A model generated the notes under the pieces. That model saw only the letters and a list, made by a program, of their open reading frames with translations, made no database searches and was not told the origin of the DNA. From the NCBI RefSeq assembly GCF_020520425.1, contig NC_079492.1:110581157-110645156 (forward strand): 64,000 nucleotides of DNA. Direction: 5' to 3'. This document shows, one piece after another, positions 1 to 11,859 of this stretch. The DNA is from Spinacia oleracea (Eukaryota; Streptophyta; Magnoliopsida; Caryophyllales; Amaranthaceae). Every line of letters starts with the position of its first letter. The first letter of the stretch is position 1. A program made the position numbers and the translations under genes.

Positions 1-1254
1 ATTGAGCCTGTGGATAGCTATGCTTGGATCAATGCCCGGCATCTCCTCCACAGCAAAAGCAAAAATGTCCTGGAATTCCCTCAGGAGAGTGACTAAATGT
101 GCCCCAAGCTGGTCGTCGGGAGAGACCCCTACTGGCACCGTCCTATCTGGACGTGCTTCATCAAGAATGATTTCATAATGTCCACCAACCGGCTCAGGCC
201 GCCTAGTTTCCATGTGAGCCGTGGCAATGGTAAAGGTCTCCTTCTTGACTTTCTCCTCCATCTCATCTAGTTTTCTTTTTGAGCTTGCTCTGGCTTCGTC
301 AGTTTTCCCCCAAGCCTCGGGACTTAGCGTAGTGAGGTAACAATCCCTTGCTAGCTGTTGATCACCATGAATTGTGCCGACCTGACCTTTATCACAGACA
401 TACTTCATGAGCATAAGATGAGTGACGACCACTGCCTTGGCCTGATTCAAAGTTGGACGACCCAGTATGATATTGTAAGCAGTGAGGTTCTTTACAATTA
501 GAAAGCGGACGTTCAAGTTCTTGCTTTGATGCCGGCCTCCAACTCGTAGGGGCAGAGTGATTATCCCCTGGGGATGAATTATGTCGCCTCCGAATCCAAT
601 GATCGGATAATGTATTTTTTCAATTGTCTTTGGATCATGCTCATGACGACTTAGACAAGCTGTGCTGATAATGTCTGGCGAACTCCCCGTATCTACTAAA
701 ATACGCCTTACTTTGAGGTTTTCTACCTTCAATTCAATGACCTAGGGGTCGTCATGTGGAGTGGCGATCTTGCCCCTATCAGATTCACAAATATCTACTT
801 TAGGGAAATGGTCAATTGGGGCTTTTCCAGACAACATGACATGTCCCAACCGGCTTGCATAGTCTTTTTGACCTCTCATTGTTGGGCCCCCAGCGGCTAG
901 ACCTCCTGAGATGACGGCTACAATTTAAGGGCCAGTGTTGTTGTCACCACGTCGGTATGACGGTGACTTGCTTTTCTTGTAGAACTTTTTACCACTTCCC
1001 CCCGTGCTTGTGCTGAGATAGGATTTCAGGAACCCTTTAGCGGCTAGTCCATCGAGAGCCCTTCGTAGGGACTTGCAATCTTTTGTTTCATGTCCCACAT
1101 CACAATGGAACTTACAGTAAAGCGAGCTGTCCCGGGTTTCCACCGGCGACTTCATGGGGAACGGTCGATCTATCTCATACCTATCACTGACATCTAGCAA
1201 TATCATATACAGATCAATGTTGTATTCAAACCTTTCTTTGTCATAGGGTCGTCC
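1..1254 (-). pseudogene. gag C-terminus and retropepsin, Tat-type gypsy (partial)
   Basis: Reading from 1254 downwards, the frame opens with the end of gag, which carries a zinc knuckle of the form CKFHCDVGHETKDC (C-X3-H-X4-H-X4-C) near 1100. It continues into an aspartic protease with VLVDTGSS near 680-700, then FGGDI and an ILGRP motif, typical of plant gypsy retropepsins. A TAG stop in the same frame near 745 separates gag from the protease core, so the polyprotein cannot be made without readthrough. The frame remains open to the window edge. The upstream half of gag is at 11860-13298, displaced by the copia insertion, and the reading phase is the same on both sides of the duplicated CGTCC. 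Confidence 0.8.
1250..1254. repeat. Target-site duplication CGTCC, left copy
   Basis: CGTCC directly precedes the TG of the copia 5' LTR and is repeated at 11860-11864 directly after the CA of the 3' LTR. A 5-bp duplication is normal for LTR retrotransposon integration. It lies in codons of the gypsy gag gene. Confidence 0.95.
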
Positions 1255-1569
1255 TGAAGGAAATAATGCCCTTGGTCCAAGTATGCATTCTATGTTAAGT
1301 CTAATAAATGCGGTTCAGTATTAATTAACAAGTTAATAATTCAGTGAGATCAAGTGAGCTGAATGCCTAGCTAGAGGCCGCTTCAGTTCAAGTGGAATTA
1401 ATGATATTAATCCACAGCTTACTCTTGACTGAACCCGTAGGGTCACACAAATAGTACGTAAACGGATCAAGTATTTAATAGCATTAAATACTCCATCTAT
1501 GAATATTCGGAACCGACGGATCTTGGTTTCAGTGGGAGCTAAGATCGTCACAGGCAAGGAATGAATACT

Positions 1570-1885
1570 CCGGAAACGATGATATTGCCGGAAACGGAAA
1601 TATGGATCGTATCGGAAATATAAATATTATCCAAGTCGTAGATGTTGCCGGAAACGGAAACATGGTACGTGTCGGAAAATATTATCGGAAATGGAAATAT
1701 TGCCAGAATCGGAAATATTGCCGGAAACGGAAATATTGTCAGAATCGGAAATATTACCGGAATCGGAAAATAATTCCGGAAACGGAAATATCAAATATTT
1801 GTTCGAAACGGAAATTAATTCCGGAATCGGAAATATTAAATATTGTTCGTATCGGAAATAAATTCCGGAATCAGAAAATTTAATC
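1570..1885 (+). repeat. Short degenerate CGGAAATATT repeats in copia U3
   Basis: Some twenty copies of the core CGGAAA, often extended to CGGAAATATT with CCGGAAAC or CCGGAATC spacers, are packed into about 300 bp upstream of the LTR TATA box. The same block is present in the 3' LTR at about 10757-11072. Repeated short motifs in U3 commonly act as enhancer elements in plant LTR retrotransposons. That role is inferred here. Confidence 0.75.
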
Positions 1886-2335
1886 GGAAGCGCATCGTAC
1901 GAATAAGCATCGGACGAGGCCTGCCGGACGAGGCCCAGCACGAAGCCAGGCCATCGCCCAGCAAGCCAAGCGCGCCGCACAAACAGCAACGCCAGGCCCA
2001 GCGCAAGGCCAGGCCCAGCAGGCTGCGCGCAGCGCGCAGCGCGCACAGCGCGCACAGCACGCGCAGCGCGCAGCGCGCACAGCGCGCACAGCACGCGCAG
2101 CGCGCGCGGGCGCTGAGTGGGCTGCTGCTCGCGCGCACGCATGGGGCCCATCGTGGCTGCCGTGCGTGTGTGAGCAAGAGTTTGTGTTCGTGCACGTTTC
2201 CTAAAACATGCAGAGTTCGGTTAATGATTAAATTCCTAATTCTATTTGATAAATTAATTAAATTAGAGTTCTTGTAGGATTCTAGGTTTGATTAATTTGT
2301 ATCTGAATAGGATTTCGATTCCCTTTCCATACCGC

Positions 2336-2343
2336 TATAAATA
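2336..2343 (+). promoter_or_regulatory. TATA box of copia LTR
   Basis: TATAAATA sits in the context CCGCTATAAATATGAGGC, about 365 bp before the LTR end. The 3' LTR has the identical site at 11496-11503. This would set the start of the genomic RNA some 30 bp downstream. Confidence 0.7.
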
Positions 2344-2701
2344 TGAGGCTAGGGCTCACAATTTATAACACAAGTTTCAAAGTATTCAAAGTGAGTTTTT
2401 GAGAAAAAAATTCAGTCACACATTTGCCTATAAAGTGCCGAAAATAATAGTACCTTAAGGGCGATTCTAGTTGGTCAATCTTAAGGCGGATCCGGACGTG
2501 CTGTGGACTATCTACGGAGGGACGACACTTGGAGTCCTAAAGACTTGTTCTTGTTCGGTTCGGGCGCAGCTAGGGAAGGCACGCAACAAAGAGTATGCAT
2601 CTAATCTATGCTAAATGATTATGTGTAAATAATATGTTTTCCTGGGTTTATGGTTTTTTCCGCATGATTTATGAATTGTCATATGTATCATAACATAACA
2701 G

Positions 2702-2714
2702 TGGTATCACGAGC
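2702..2714 (+). other. Primer-binding site, initiator tRNA-Met type
   Basis: TGGTATCACGAGC begins one base after the 5' LTR. It matches the common plant PBS TGGTATCAGAGC except for one extra base, so priming by initiator tRNA-Met is likely. Confidence 0.8.
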
Positions 2715-5700
2715 CCCTTATTATTTTCATAATCTAAATTGCATGAACATGGTTAAATATTACAAATTTGCAAGAATTAAAAGGGGTGATTAATTTTCGT
2801 AATTGTTAATTAATTGCAAATTGCGTTTATTTAATTATACGTACGCAGTTTTTCGGCAGTTTCTTCGTTACTCATCCGAATTGAGTGATTTTTGTGTCAA
2901 TTCCGCATGTAAAAGGCATTCTAAAATTTTGACAAAAACAGTATTTTTCTGCCGAACCCAGAATTCTCAAATTCGAAGCCTAACTATGACTTTTCGAAGG
3001 TTTTAGTTTTTCGAATGCAAAATTTCGTAAATTTAAGATGTTAAATTAAATATTTGCGATTCTTGTTGATAAATCTTGAATTTTTGATTGACCTACTGCA
3101 TATGTTTAACAAGTTTGAATGCCTAGTCTTGTTAATTATGCAATCTAATTTGTAATTATGATTAATTTGTTGAAAATTAGAATAATTTAGAATTAATTTG
3201 ATTTTCATAATTAATTGTAATTTAATTAGAAACCTATGATTAAAAACCACCATAAAAATTGTAAATTTACGATAAATTTTAAATTTTTATGACCTAGACT
3301 TGAATCCATAACAATCGGAAATCAATTGGATAATAAATTTTCAATTTTTCGCCCTAAAATTATGAAATTAATATTATTTATTAATTTGTCATTAATTTTA
3401 AATATAAATTTTAAAATTTTATGCGATTCGTTCATATAACTTGCACGCACGAAGCAATGGACGCTTCGTGTTACCCTTAAGGGGTGTTGTATAATGCGGG
3501 CATGCGACGACGAGCAAGGGAGCTCGTCGCCCATGCGGCACGAATGCAATGAGCAAGGGCGTAGTGCACGAGCACAAGGCAGCAGCCCTGCCTTGTGTCG
3601 TGTGCCACGACCAATGGACGAATGGGCATGGGCGTAGGGCGAGCCAAGGCAGTCGCGTGTGGGCAGCAAGCGAGCTGCGCCACAACGCGCGCTGCCTCGC
3701 ACAAGAGCGCGCAGCCTCGCGCGCAGCGAGCGCAAGCTCGCGTGCCACGAGCGCTGCGCCTAGCATTGCTCGCGCGCACAGCGAGCGATGTCGCCCGCCC
3801 AGCGAGCGATGTCGCGCGCCCAGCGAGCGATGGCTCGCGCGCCCAGCGAGCGATGTCGCGCGCCCAGCGAGCGATGGCTCGCGCGCCCAGCGAGCGATGT
3901 CGCGCGCCCAGCGAGCGATGGCTCGCGCGCCCAGCGAGCGATGTCGCGCGCCCAGCGAGCGATGGCTCGCGCGCCCAGCGAGCGATGTCGCGCGCCCAGC
4001 GAGCGATGTCGCGCGCGCACTGCGAGCGATAGCCCGCGTGCGATGAGCACTGGCGCGCGCAGCGAGCACCAATGCGTGCGGAGGCTTGCGATAGGGATGC
4101 AGCAGCTATGCGACGAGCGCATGGGCTGCGCGCACATGGCCAGCAATGGCTGTGTGCGTGCGGCCCATGGGCGTGCAACGCGTAGGATGTTTGCGTTACG
4201 ATTAGATCGTTTTGAATGTTTAATTTGAAAATTTCAGTTCACGTAATTTTAATTAATTTTAAAATTAATAATTTAAATTATTTTCTTGGATTTTAATTTT
4301 GAATATTATAATTATAATAAATGTTATTTATTCTAATTATTTTACTAAAATTAAAATCATGAATTAATTTAAATACGACTGAAATTAAATTTAAACTTTT
4401 TGGATTCAATTATAAATTTATATGAGCTTTAAATTTTAATTAAATTTGTATGTTTCCGGTTAGACTAGAAATACATTTTTATGTTTAAAATTGGTAAAGC
4501 ATATGAATTTATTGGTTTAAGTGGGAGCGCTTTTTAGTCATAAACTCTTGATTAGGTCTACAAATCCTTAAGGTTAAAACAACTTGATTAGAATTAATAA
4601 GGACTGAATAATTGGTAGATTATTGGTGCCCTTGATTAATTGCTGCAAATGTTTACGTGATGCATAATGTGTTTTACTAACCAGCTATGTGGGCCATTCA
4701 TGATAATGAATGGGTGAATGGTATATATTGTATATGTACTGTTTTGCAGGTTATGAAGTGACTAGTATGGCCCAAATAGGATAGAAAATATGGTCTGCGT
4801 ACCATTAATTTGAATGTAATTGGTCTAAAGTACCAAAGTTATTTTTCAATTCAAATATGGTCTGCGAACCATCAAATAGTTGTAATTAGTTATAGCTTAT
4901 CCTATTTGAAGAAAATGGTGCCTCCCACGGAGATTTTCAAGACGGACTTTGAAGTCAAAGCTTCAAGATGAAGTCGGGCCATACTAGATCACAAATATCT
5001 TATGCATGTTTTAAGTTATTTATTGTTTTAAATATGTCTTAAAATGCATGAGATCAAAAGCTTGATTATGTTGCATGATTAAGGATTTTAGTTCACTTAA
5101 AATCTAACCAACATAGTAAGAGCCTTAAGTTCCAAACTTAAAAAATTGAGTTAAAAGGTGCCATGCCAAAATATACACTTGCTTGGATATCCTTTACATC
5201 AATCTAGTAATAGTTTTCGCTCAGCGAGGTGTTACTTATTGGTCCTAAAGGGGCAAGGTACACAAATAATTGTGAGTACATGTTAGTTTTGGTGAAACTC
5301 AACGATATAAGTAAGGAGTCCTTTTATGTCGTGGCAAATTCGATAGGTTTACCTAATAAGTTCTTAGACGTACCTGTCAACCAAGAATAGTTTCTAGACT
5401 ATTAGCAAAAGGCTTTTGCTTACCTAAGATGTTCTAGGATTAAGTCGACAAACTGTGCTTAGTTCTTCAATGATTTTAGGATCTTGGAATCATTTTATTC
5501 ACACCTGCCGGAACAATAAACTCGAATAAAATGCTAATAACTTGTTTGAATTGCATGGTTGCTTTAATTTCAAGTTATTATTCATGATAAATGTTTAGAC
5601 TTTGCATGCTTCAATGTATGTTTTAATTATTGTTTATAATTAAATATCTTGCACTGCAATAAATCCTTTTAGAAAGGTAACAGTAAATTTCCTCGATTGG

Positions 5701-7893
5701 TAGTGAATCCAAGAACGATTCACGGAAATGAGAGAAAGTGAGCAATTTAAAATGTACGTTTCTTTTAGCGACTTTTATGGTTGTTTTCGAAGATCAAAAT
5801 CGAATGGCAAACCAATTGGTGCTTGTGAATTCAAAATACAATGTAGTTTTGAGATCATAAAGCATTGAGTTTAATACGCTCAGCTTTACCAATGGTTAAC
5901 AACCTAATATCTTTGTCCATTTAATTCTCGAATGAGTCTAGTCCCTAGACATTCGAATAGATCGATGCTTAGAGAACTTTAGAAGCTTCTGGTAAGATCA
6001 TCTAGTTGAAACAAAATATTCAACATAAATTAAAATGGTAAAGAACCTTGTTGGTGACATTGGACATGTCTAACAAAGTATAAAAGTCAACACTAAAGAA
6101 TTCAATTCTTAAGACTATAAGAAAAGGTACAAGAAATAGGAAAACGAGGAACAAATGAAAGGAATTTACGATTTCGTTTCTACCTATAAGTTTATGTTTA
6201 AAGAGAAGTGACCTAGCAATCAAACTTCCTTGGTATCATATACCGCTTGAGGTTCTTACTTCGATAATAACTCAAACAATGGAAGCTAGGATACACTAAT
6301 GACCTACAAGTGGGAAATGAAGCATGGCAATGCTACATTAGTTGTAGGGTCATCTAGTTTGTTTTAAGTCCTTTCAAAGGCTGGAACTAAATGGCTATTT
6401 TGTTCCATAATCAGCATACCTAAATTTCTGCTTCAAACACAGAAAGACTCACATTCAAAAAAAAAAAAAACAATGCTTGTTTGTTTGTTTATTTAAATGA
6501 AATGGTCAATTACAGGTTGAGTCAATATGCTTGATTAAAACAAACAACTCTTTAAAGAACTTTACTAGGTTCAAATCAACCCCTTGATTTGAGTTCCACT
6601 AATCTTTGGCATTGTTGCTTAGACCATATCAACAAGTTAACATTCAAAAAGCTCTATTTTGATAAACTTTTGAAAGTTGATTGATTTCTAGATCATTTTA
6701 AGACAACTAGTCTTACTTGTTGAAAGTAACAAAAGATATGAACTATTGTTAGAACGCCTAGACAATAGAGTTCAAAGCTAAAGAAAGATTTTATGACTTT
6801 ATTATTTCACATAGATTTGAGTGAATATAGGTTTATTTACTCAATGTGATATAAGTTTGAATCTGTTTGGCTAGTTCAAAGATTCAGAAGTATAAAATCC
6901 ACTTGGCAAGAAATCATAAAGATCTAGGTTAGATCATGTTCATGATTACTTGAGACCAAATATGATCATCAATGATTGTGTGTTCACAATCTAGGTCCAT
7001 AAGATATGGCATATCTACGTTGGAATGATCGAAGTCAATTAGTACTTGATTCGATCAATGATGAATCATAAAGACTTTTCCTATAATTTCTAAAACAAAA
7101 TGCTCAACTACCACCAAACTAAACCAAATTCGTCAAAGCTATTGAAAAGTAATTTCAGAATATCTTTTCATAATATATCTAAAGAGTTCCTAAACTCAGT
7201 GGGAGCTTAGTGTTTGTTATTCAACAAACTAAGGCCCAAGCATAGATATATGTTTCATTGTGATTTATTCAAATGAGACACAAGGGTATTGTTTCTACCA
7301 CGAATTTTTGAGAACATAATGTTTGTTTGCTCGAAATAATGTCCTTTTGGAGATTCGTTTCCAAAATGACAAGTGGGAGAAAATAGACCTCGAAAGTCTT
7401 CGAGGCGAACAACAAACATAAACGGACATTCCGGAGGCTTTTCGAAGTGCTTCAGAAAAACCAAACTTATTCTTTAAGGACTTTAGAAGTGGCTTTAAAG
7501 AATAGACATCTCTTAGAAGACTTTACAAGTGCTTCAAGGAGAACAGAATATTCAAAGGACTTTAAGTGGCTATTGATATTCTAATGTTTGATGTTCTATA
7601 CCCAAGTAGGCATAGAATTCAAGTCACTGAAACTATGAGATTCTTCTATTAGATAGTAAAGAAACATAGAGATCAGGTCAATGAAACTATGAGATTCTTC
7701 TATTAAATAGTGAAGAAACCTACAACTTGCAGTCAAACTATTATCATGTAGATTAATGAGTTTGTGACTTGTAAGAAAGCTATGACGAAACCTAGATTCC
7801 CTAAAATGGTTAGAGGCCATATATAGACTCAAATGTTTTAAATGGTTAGAGGCCATAAAACATACTCAATGTTTTGATGACAAAATTGAAATT
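2715..7893 (+). other. Copia internal region without usable coding sequence
   Basis: This stretch occupies the place of gag, protease and integrase, but I find no recognisable domain in any frame. It is AT-rich apart from the CpG-rich tandem block at 3779-4033. The region after about 5200 looks like long-decayed copia polyprotein or leader sequence. Frames are broken every few dozen codons and no zinc knuckle or HHCC motif can be read. Confidence 0.6.
3779..4033 (+). repeat. CpG-rich tandem repeat, 21- and 23-bp units
   Basis: Eleven to twelve units alternate between two forms. Both start CAGCGAGCGATG, followed by TCGCGCGCC (21 bp) or GCTCGCGCGCC (23 bp). The block lies in a wider GC-rich island (about 3480-4190) with sharp borders to AT-rich DNA. 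Because the unit has few stops in any frame, long open frames appear on both strands; their translations are simple Arg/Ala/Ser repeats and should not be annotated as proteins. Confidence 0.9.
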
Positions 7894-8106
7894 TTGTTGA
7901 TTTGCAAGAATGGGTTCACACCTATTGGTTGCAAGTTTGTTTTAAGGATAAAAACCATCAAACATGGAATTGTGTTCACACACAAAGCTAGATTAGTTGC
8001 TAAAGGTTACAAGCAAATTCATGGTGTAAATTGTGTTGAAACCTCATGCATAATCGTAATGCTCAAGTCTATAATTCAAGCAATGATTGCATATTGGTAC
8101 ATATAG
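7894..8106 (+). pseudogene. Copia reverse transcriptase remnant
   Basis: A 70-residue frame contains KARLVAKGYKQ followed by VNCVET, the hallmark start of the Ty1/copia reverse transcriptase domain (family pattern KARLVAKGY-Q-GVDY-ETF). The frame ends in a stop and the expected continuation is broken by many stops and shifts. The YxDD catalytic box cannot be read. This is the strongest evidence that the element is copia rather than gypsy. Confidence 0.8.
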
Positions 8107-10424
8107 CAATTGGATGACAAAACGTATTCCTCAATCAAATGTTGGAATAAACTATGTACATGGTATGTCATAGGATTTGTGGATCCAAATAAATGCTTGA
8201 AAGAGAAAGCTAGCTTATAAAATCTAAGTACAGATTTAAGCAAGCAATTGAGAATTGGAACTGTATTTTAAGTGAAGCTAATAAGCATTTTAGTTTCATA
8301 AAATATACATGATTCTTATAGATGTGTAAGAGGTTTAGTGGGAGTACATAAAACTTAATTGGTCCTATGTGTATCACACACATATCTCTCTATTGTGAAA
8401 TAACATTCAAATGCTAATGACTTAGATTTGAAATTATTCATCAATGATGGACCATGGCGAAACTTAGTACATACTGGGTATTAAGATCTATTTACAAAGA
8501 TCTTATGATATTGTTTTGGATTAAGTAATGGCATTTACTAAATCAAACACGAAAATCTCCATTGGAGATATTCGACCCATGTGAATAAATCTAAGTAAAG
8601 GATGTTTGAACTATGTATAAGCATTTACTAAGTTAAACATCAAAGGATCTAAATAAGATTCTTAACCTATATTATATGTCAAAGAATTTAGCTGAATTTA
8701 GTATCTACTGAAACTAGATAAGCTAAAGTTACATGAATAGAATTCAATTGGGAATTATTCTGCAAAAGAATTTATCATGTATGATATAATATGAGGATCG
8801 CCAAAAACGTATCGTATGACTTTAGCCATGACGAACATATACCAATCTCTATTGATCTAAGTAAAGATCAACTAGATTGAGATCAAGAATACTTATGGTA
8901 CTTGAAAAGGTACATAGGAATAGTTCTTGATTCAAGGAAATAAAGATATGCTAAATATTGATGCTACACGCATAAACACTGGCAAAGGATCAAGCAAGAC
9001 CCTTTGGAGTTAACCATTGATAAGGACGAGCTATAGAGCATCGTGTTTTGAAATGGCAACATGGATTGGAGACCATGAGTTGTTGCGTGGGAAATTAAAA
9101 TAATAATTTCTATGTTCTAAGATATAGTTGGAGAGTCTTCCACATATCTATGAACTGCTTGGATAGGTAAATCCAAACAAAGCATCACTAGCAACCTATA
9201 CAGTTGAAGTAAAAGTAATTATTGCCTAAGAAGCAAAAAAAACAGGGTTGTTTAAAGTTCTTCACTGAACTTGGGTAGATCACCTATCTGCTGGCTTGAT
9301 GGTTCTTCATTGAAAAATGCGTAGAACCACTCTTGAAGCAAGAAAAACGTCTGCTAACTTGATGGTTCTTCATTGCAAAGTGAGTAAAACCACCATCGAA
9401 GTAAGAAAGACTAGATCACATAATAAACAAACTCGAAAAGATCTTATCATCATATCTCGAAGAACATTCGATGAAAAGGATATTAAGATTGGCAAAGCAT
9501 GATAACTAAACCTATGCAACAAGTGAGAAGCAACACTCACATTGTAGCACTGGAAATCAAGCATAGCTTTGAATTCCATGAATTGTTTTAGAAGATGGGT
9601 TTGAGGCCCATGGTTATAAAACATTGGGGTTGAACATTTATCATATATGAAATGTATTTTCATATTCCATTTAATCTTGGTTTAGTATTAAATGATGAGT
9701 CCCTTCAAATTTGACGATATATTCAAGATAGACTGTCAGGACCAGTCCTGTGACTAAGAAATATCTATCAAGTGAACTTGAATGTCAAAGGTTGAAAATG
9801 GTCCCTAATCGGAGTTTTCTATAAAATTGGACGCATAGAAAACGTTAGACGATTAGAATGCAAGATGACTAGTAGTTCTGTTTCTTGAACTATGTGGACA
9901 TGGCAATGTCATAATCATTTGCATAGATACTTACTTTGGGAAGACTAGTATCGGACAAGACCTATGAAACTTTACTGTAAGAGATGAAAATCTGTCATAA
10001 GTAAATTTCATTAAAATTATTAGACACTAAATCCTCAATACCTGAGTGATTTGAGATTACTTGTTTGAGAACTGGTTGCTTTGACGTTGACCAACCGTCG
10101 CACCGTAAAAGGAGGCTATAAAGGCAACGCTCAGGTAATCACCTATCAAACGAAGTCTAATCTCAAGATCGCAAGATTGGGATTGTCCTCCCATAAATCG
10201 GGATGAGATGCTTAAAAGTTGTACAAGGCCACTCGGAGAGCTAGAAACTGTGAAATGCATGGCCGTGCTCGGATGAATCATAGGCTATGATTATCTGTTT
10301 ATTTGATCAGTTGAACTCTGAAACCGAGGAACACCTCTGGACATAATAAGGATGACAACTCTTACCTTATGTTCAAGAGCAAGCATCGAGCGACAAAGGA
10401 ATTAGGAAATGCACACTTGTCCCT
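8107..10424 (+). other. Decayed copia pol 3' half and 3' untranslated region
   Basis: Apart from the RNase H scrap, no domain can be read. The last 400 bases before the polypurine tract look like a non-coding 3' leader. No independent gene is seen on either strand. Confidence 0.5.
9170..9290 (+). pseudogene. Copia RNase H remnant
   Basis: Short frames resemble the copia RNase H motif series, with SKQ-like residues, then a threonine-valine-glutamate stretch and an AxxEAKKTG-like stretch where intact elements have the A-EAEY-A motif. Stops and a shift interrupt it. Position and order (after the RT remnant, before the polypurine tract) fit. Weakly supported. Confidence 0.4.
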
Positions 10425-10440
10425 AAGGACAAGTGGGAGA
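10425..10440 (+). other. Polypurine tract of the copia element
   Basis: AAGGACAAGTGGGAGA lies immediately before the 3' LTR (one base apart). This is the normal place and composition for the plus-strand primer of reverse transcription. An intact site fits recent mobilisation. Confidence 0.8.
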
Positions 10441-10441
10441 C

Positions 10442-11859
10442 TGAAGGAAATAATGCCCTTGGTCCAAGTATGCATTCTATGTTAAGTCTAATAAATGCGG
10501 TTCAGTATTAATTAACAAGTTAATAATTCAGTGAGATCAAGTGAGCTGAATGCCTAGCTAGAGGCCGCTTCAGTTCAAGTGGAATTAATGATATTAATCC
10601 ACAGCTTACTCTTGACTGAACCCGTAGGGTCACACAAATAGTACGTAAACGGATCAAGTATTTAATAGCATTAAATACTCCATCTATGAATATTCGGAAC
10701 CGACGGATCTTGGTTTCAGTGGGAGCTAAGATCGTCACAGGCAAGGAATGAATACTCCGGAAACGATGATATTGCCGGAAACGGAAATATGGATCGTATC
10801 GGAAATATAAATATTATCCAAGTCGTAGATGTTGCCGGAAACGGAAACATGGTACGTGTCGGAAAATATTATCGGAAATGGAAATATTGCCAGAATCGGA
10901 AATATTGCCGGAAACGGAAATATTGTCAGAATCGGAAATATTACCGGAATCGGAAAATAATTCCGGAAACGGAAATATCAAATATTTGTTCGAAACGGAA
11001 ATTAATTCCGGAATCGGAAATATTAAATATTGTTCGTATCGGAAATAAATTCCGGAATCGGAAAATTTAATCGGAAGCGCATCGTACGAATAAGCATCGG
11101 ACGAGGCCTGCCGGACGAGGCCCAGCACGAAGCCAGGCCATCGCCCAGCAAGCCAAGCGCGCCGCACAAACAGCAACGCCAGGCCCAGCGCAAGGCCAGG
11201 CCCAGCAGGCTGCGCGCAGCGCGCAGCGCGCACAGCGCGCACAGCACGCGCAGCGCGCAGCGCGCGCGGGCGCTGAGTGGGCTGCTGCTCGCGCGCACGC
11301 ATGGGGCCCATCGTGGCTGCCGTGCGTGTGTGAGCAAGAGTTTGTGTTCGTGCACGTTTCCTAAAACATGCAGAGTTCGGTTAATGATTAAATTCCTAAT
11401 TCTATTTGATAAATTAATTAAATTAGAGTTCTTGTAGGATTCTAGGTTTGATTAATTTGTATCTGAATAGGATTTCGATTCCCTTTCCATACCGCTATAA
11501 ATATGAGGCTAGGGCTCACAATTTATAACACAAGTTTCAAAGTATTCAAAGTGAGTTTTTGAGAAAAAAATTCAGTCACACATTTGCCTATAAAGTGCCG
11601 AAAATAATAGTACCTTAAGGGCGATTCTAGTTGGTCAATCTTAAGGCGGATCCGGACGTGCTGTGGACTATCTACGGAGGGACGACACTTGGAGTCCTAA
11701 AGACTTGTTCTTGTTCGGTTCGGGCGCAGCTAGGGAAGGCACGCAACAAAGAGTATGCATCTAATCTATGCTAAATGATTATGTGTAAATAATATGTTTT
11801 CCTGGGTTTATGGTTTTTCCGCATGATTTATGAATTGTCATATGTATCATAACCTAACA
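10442..11859 (+). repeat. Copia 3' LTR (1418 bp)
   Basis: It begins TGAAGG and ends CATAACCTAACA. It is shorter than the 5' LTR because one 27-bp unit of the GC-rich repeat and one T of a T-run are absent. Right target duplication CGTCC follows at 11860-11864. Confidence 0.95.

Larger units (their letters stand above)
1255..2700 (+). repeat. Copia 5' LTR (1446 bp)
   Basis: It begins TGAAGG and ends CATAACATAACA. It has three parts: an AT-balanced U3 start, a block of short CGGAAATATT-like repeats (about 1570-1890), then an abruptly GC-rich block of GCGCGCAGCGCGCAC-type repeats (about 2020-2115). A TATA box follows at 2336-2343. It matches 10442-11859 almost base for base. The open frames on both strands of the GC-rich block come from the repeat composition and are not genes. 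Confidence 0.95.
1255..11859 (+). mobile_element. Young non-autonomous Ty1/copia LTR retrotransposon
   Basis: This is a complete insertion of 10,605 bp with two LTRs, a tRNA-Met-like primer-binding site, a polypurine tract and a perfect 5-bp target duplication. The LTRs differ by only two substitutions seen by eye (1873 A versus G; 2695 A versus C), one 27-bp repeat-unit indel and one T-run indel, so insertion was recent. The interior has only decayed scraps of copia reverse transcriptase (about 7894-8106) and RNase H (about 9170-9290). It must therefore have been mobilised by proteins supplied in trans. It lies inside the gag gene of an oppositely oriented gypsy element. Confidence 0.93.

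Noticed and set aside
1836-2277. Long overlapping open frames on both strands of the copia LTR (also at 10814-11437)
   Set aside because: They arise from the GC-rich GCGCGCAGCGCGCAC repeat, which lacks stops in most frames. The translations are Ala/Arg/Cys repeats and occur identically in both LTRs.
3779-4033. CRISPR-like array
   Set aside because: Units are contiguous and alternate between two near-identical forms. There are no unique spacers, and the setting is a plant retrotransposon.
3322-4228. Six long open frames over the 21/23-bp tandem repeat
   Set aside because: Same cause: the repeat unit is stop-poor on both strands. Products are repetitive Arg/Ser/Ala without domain features.
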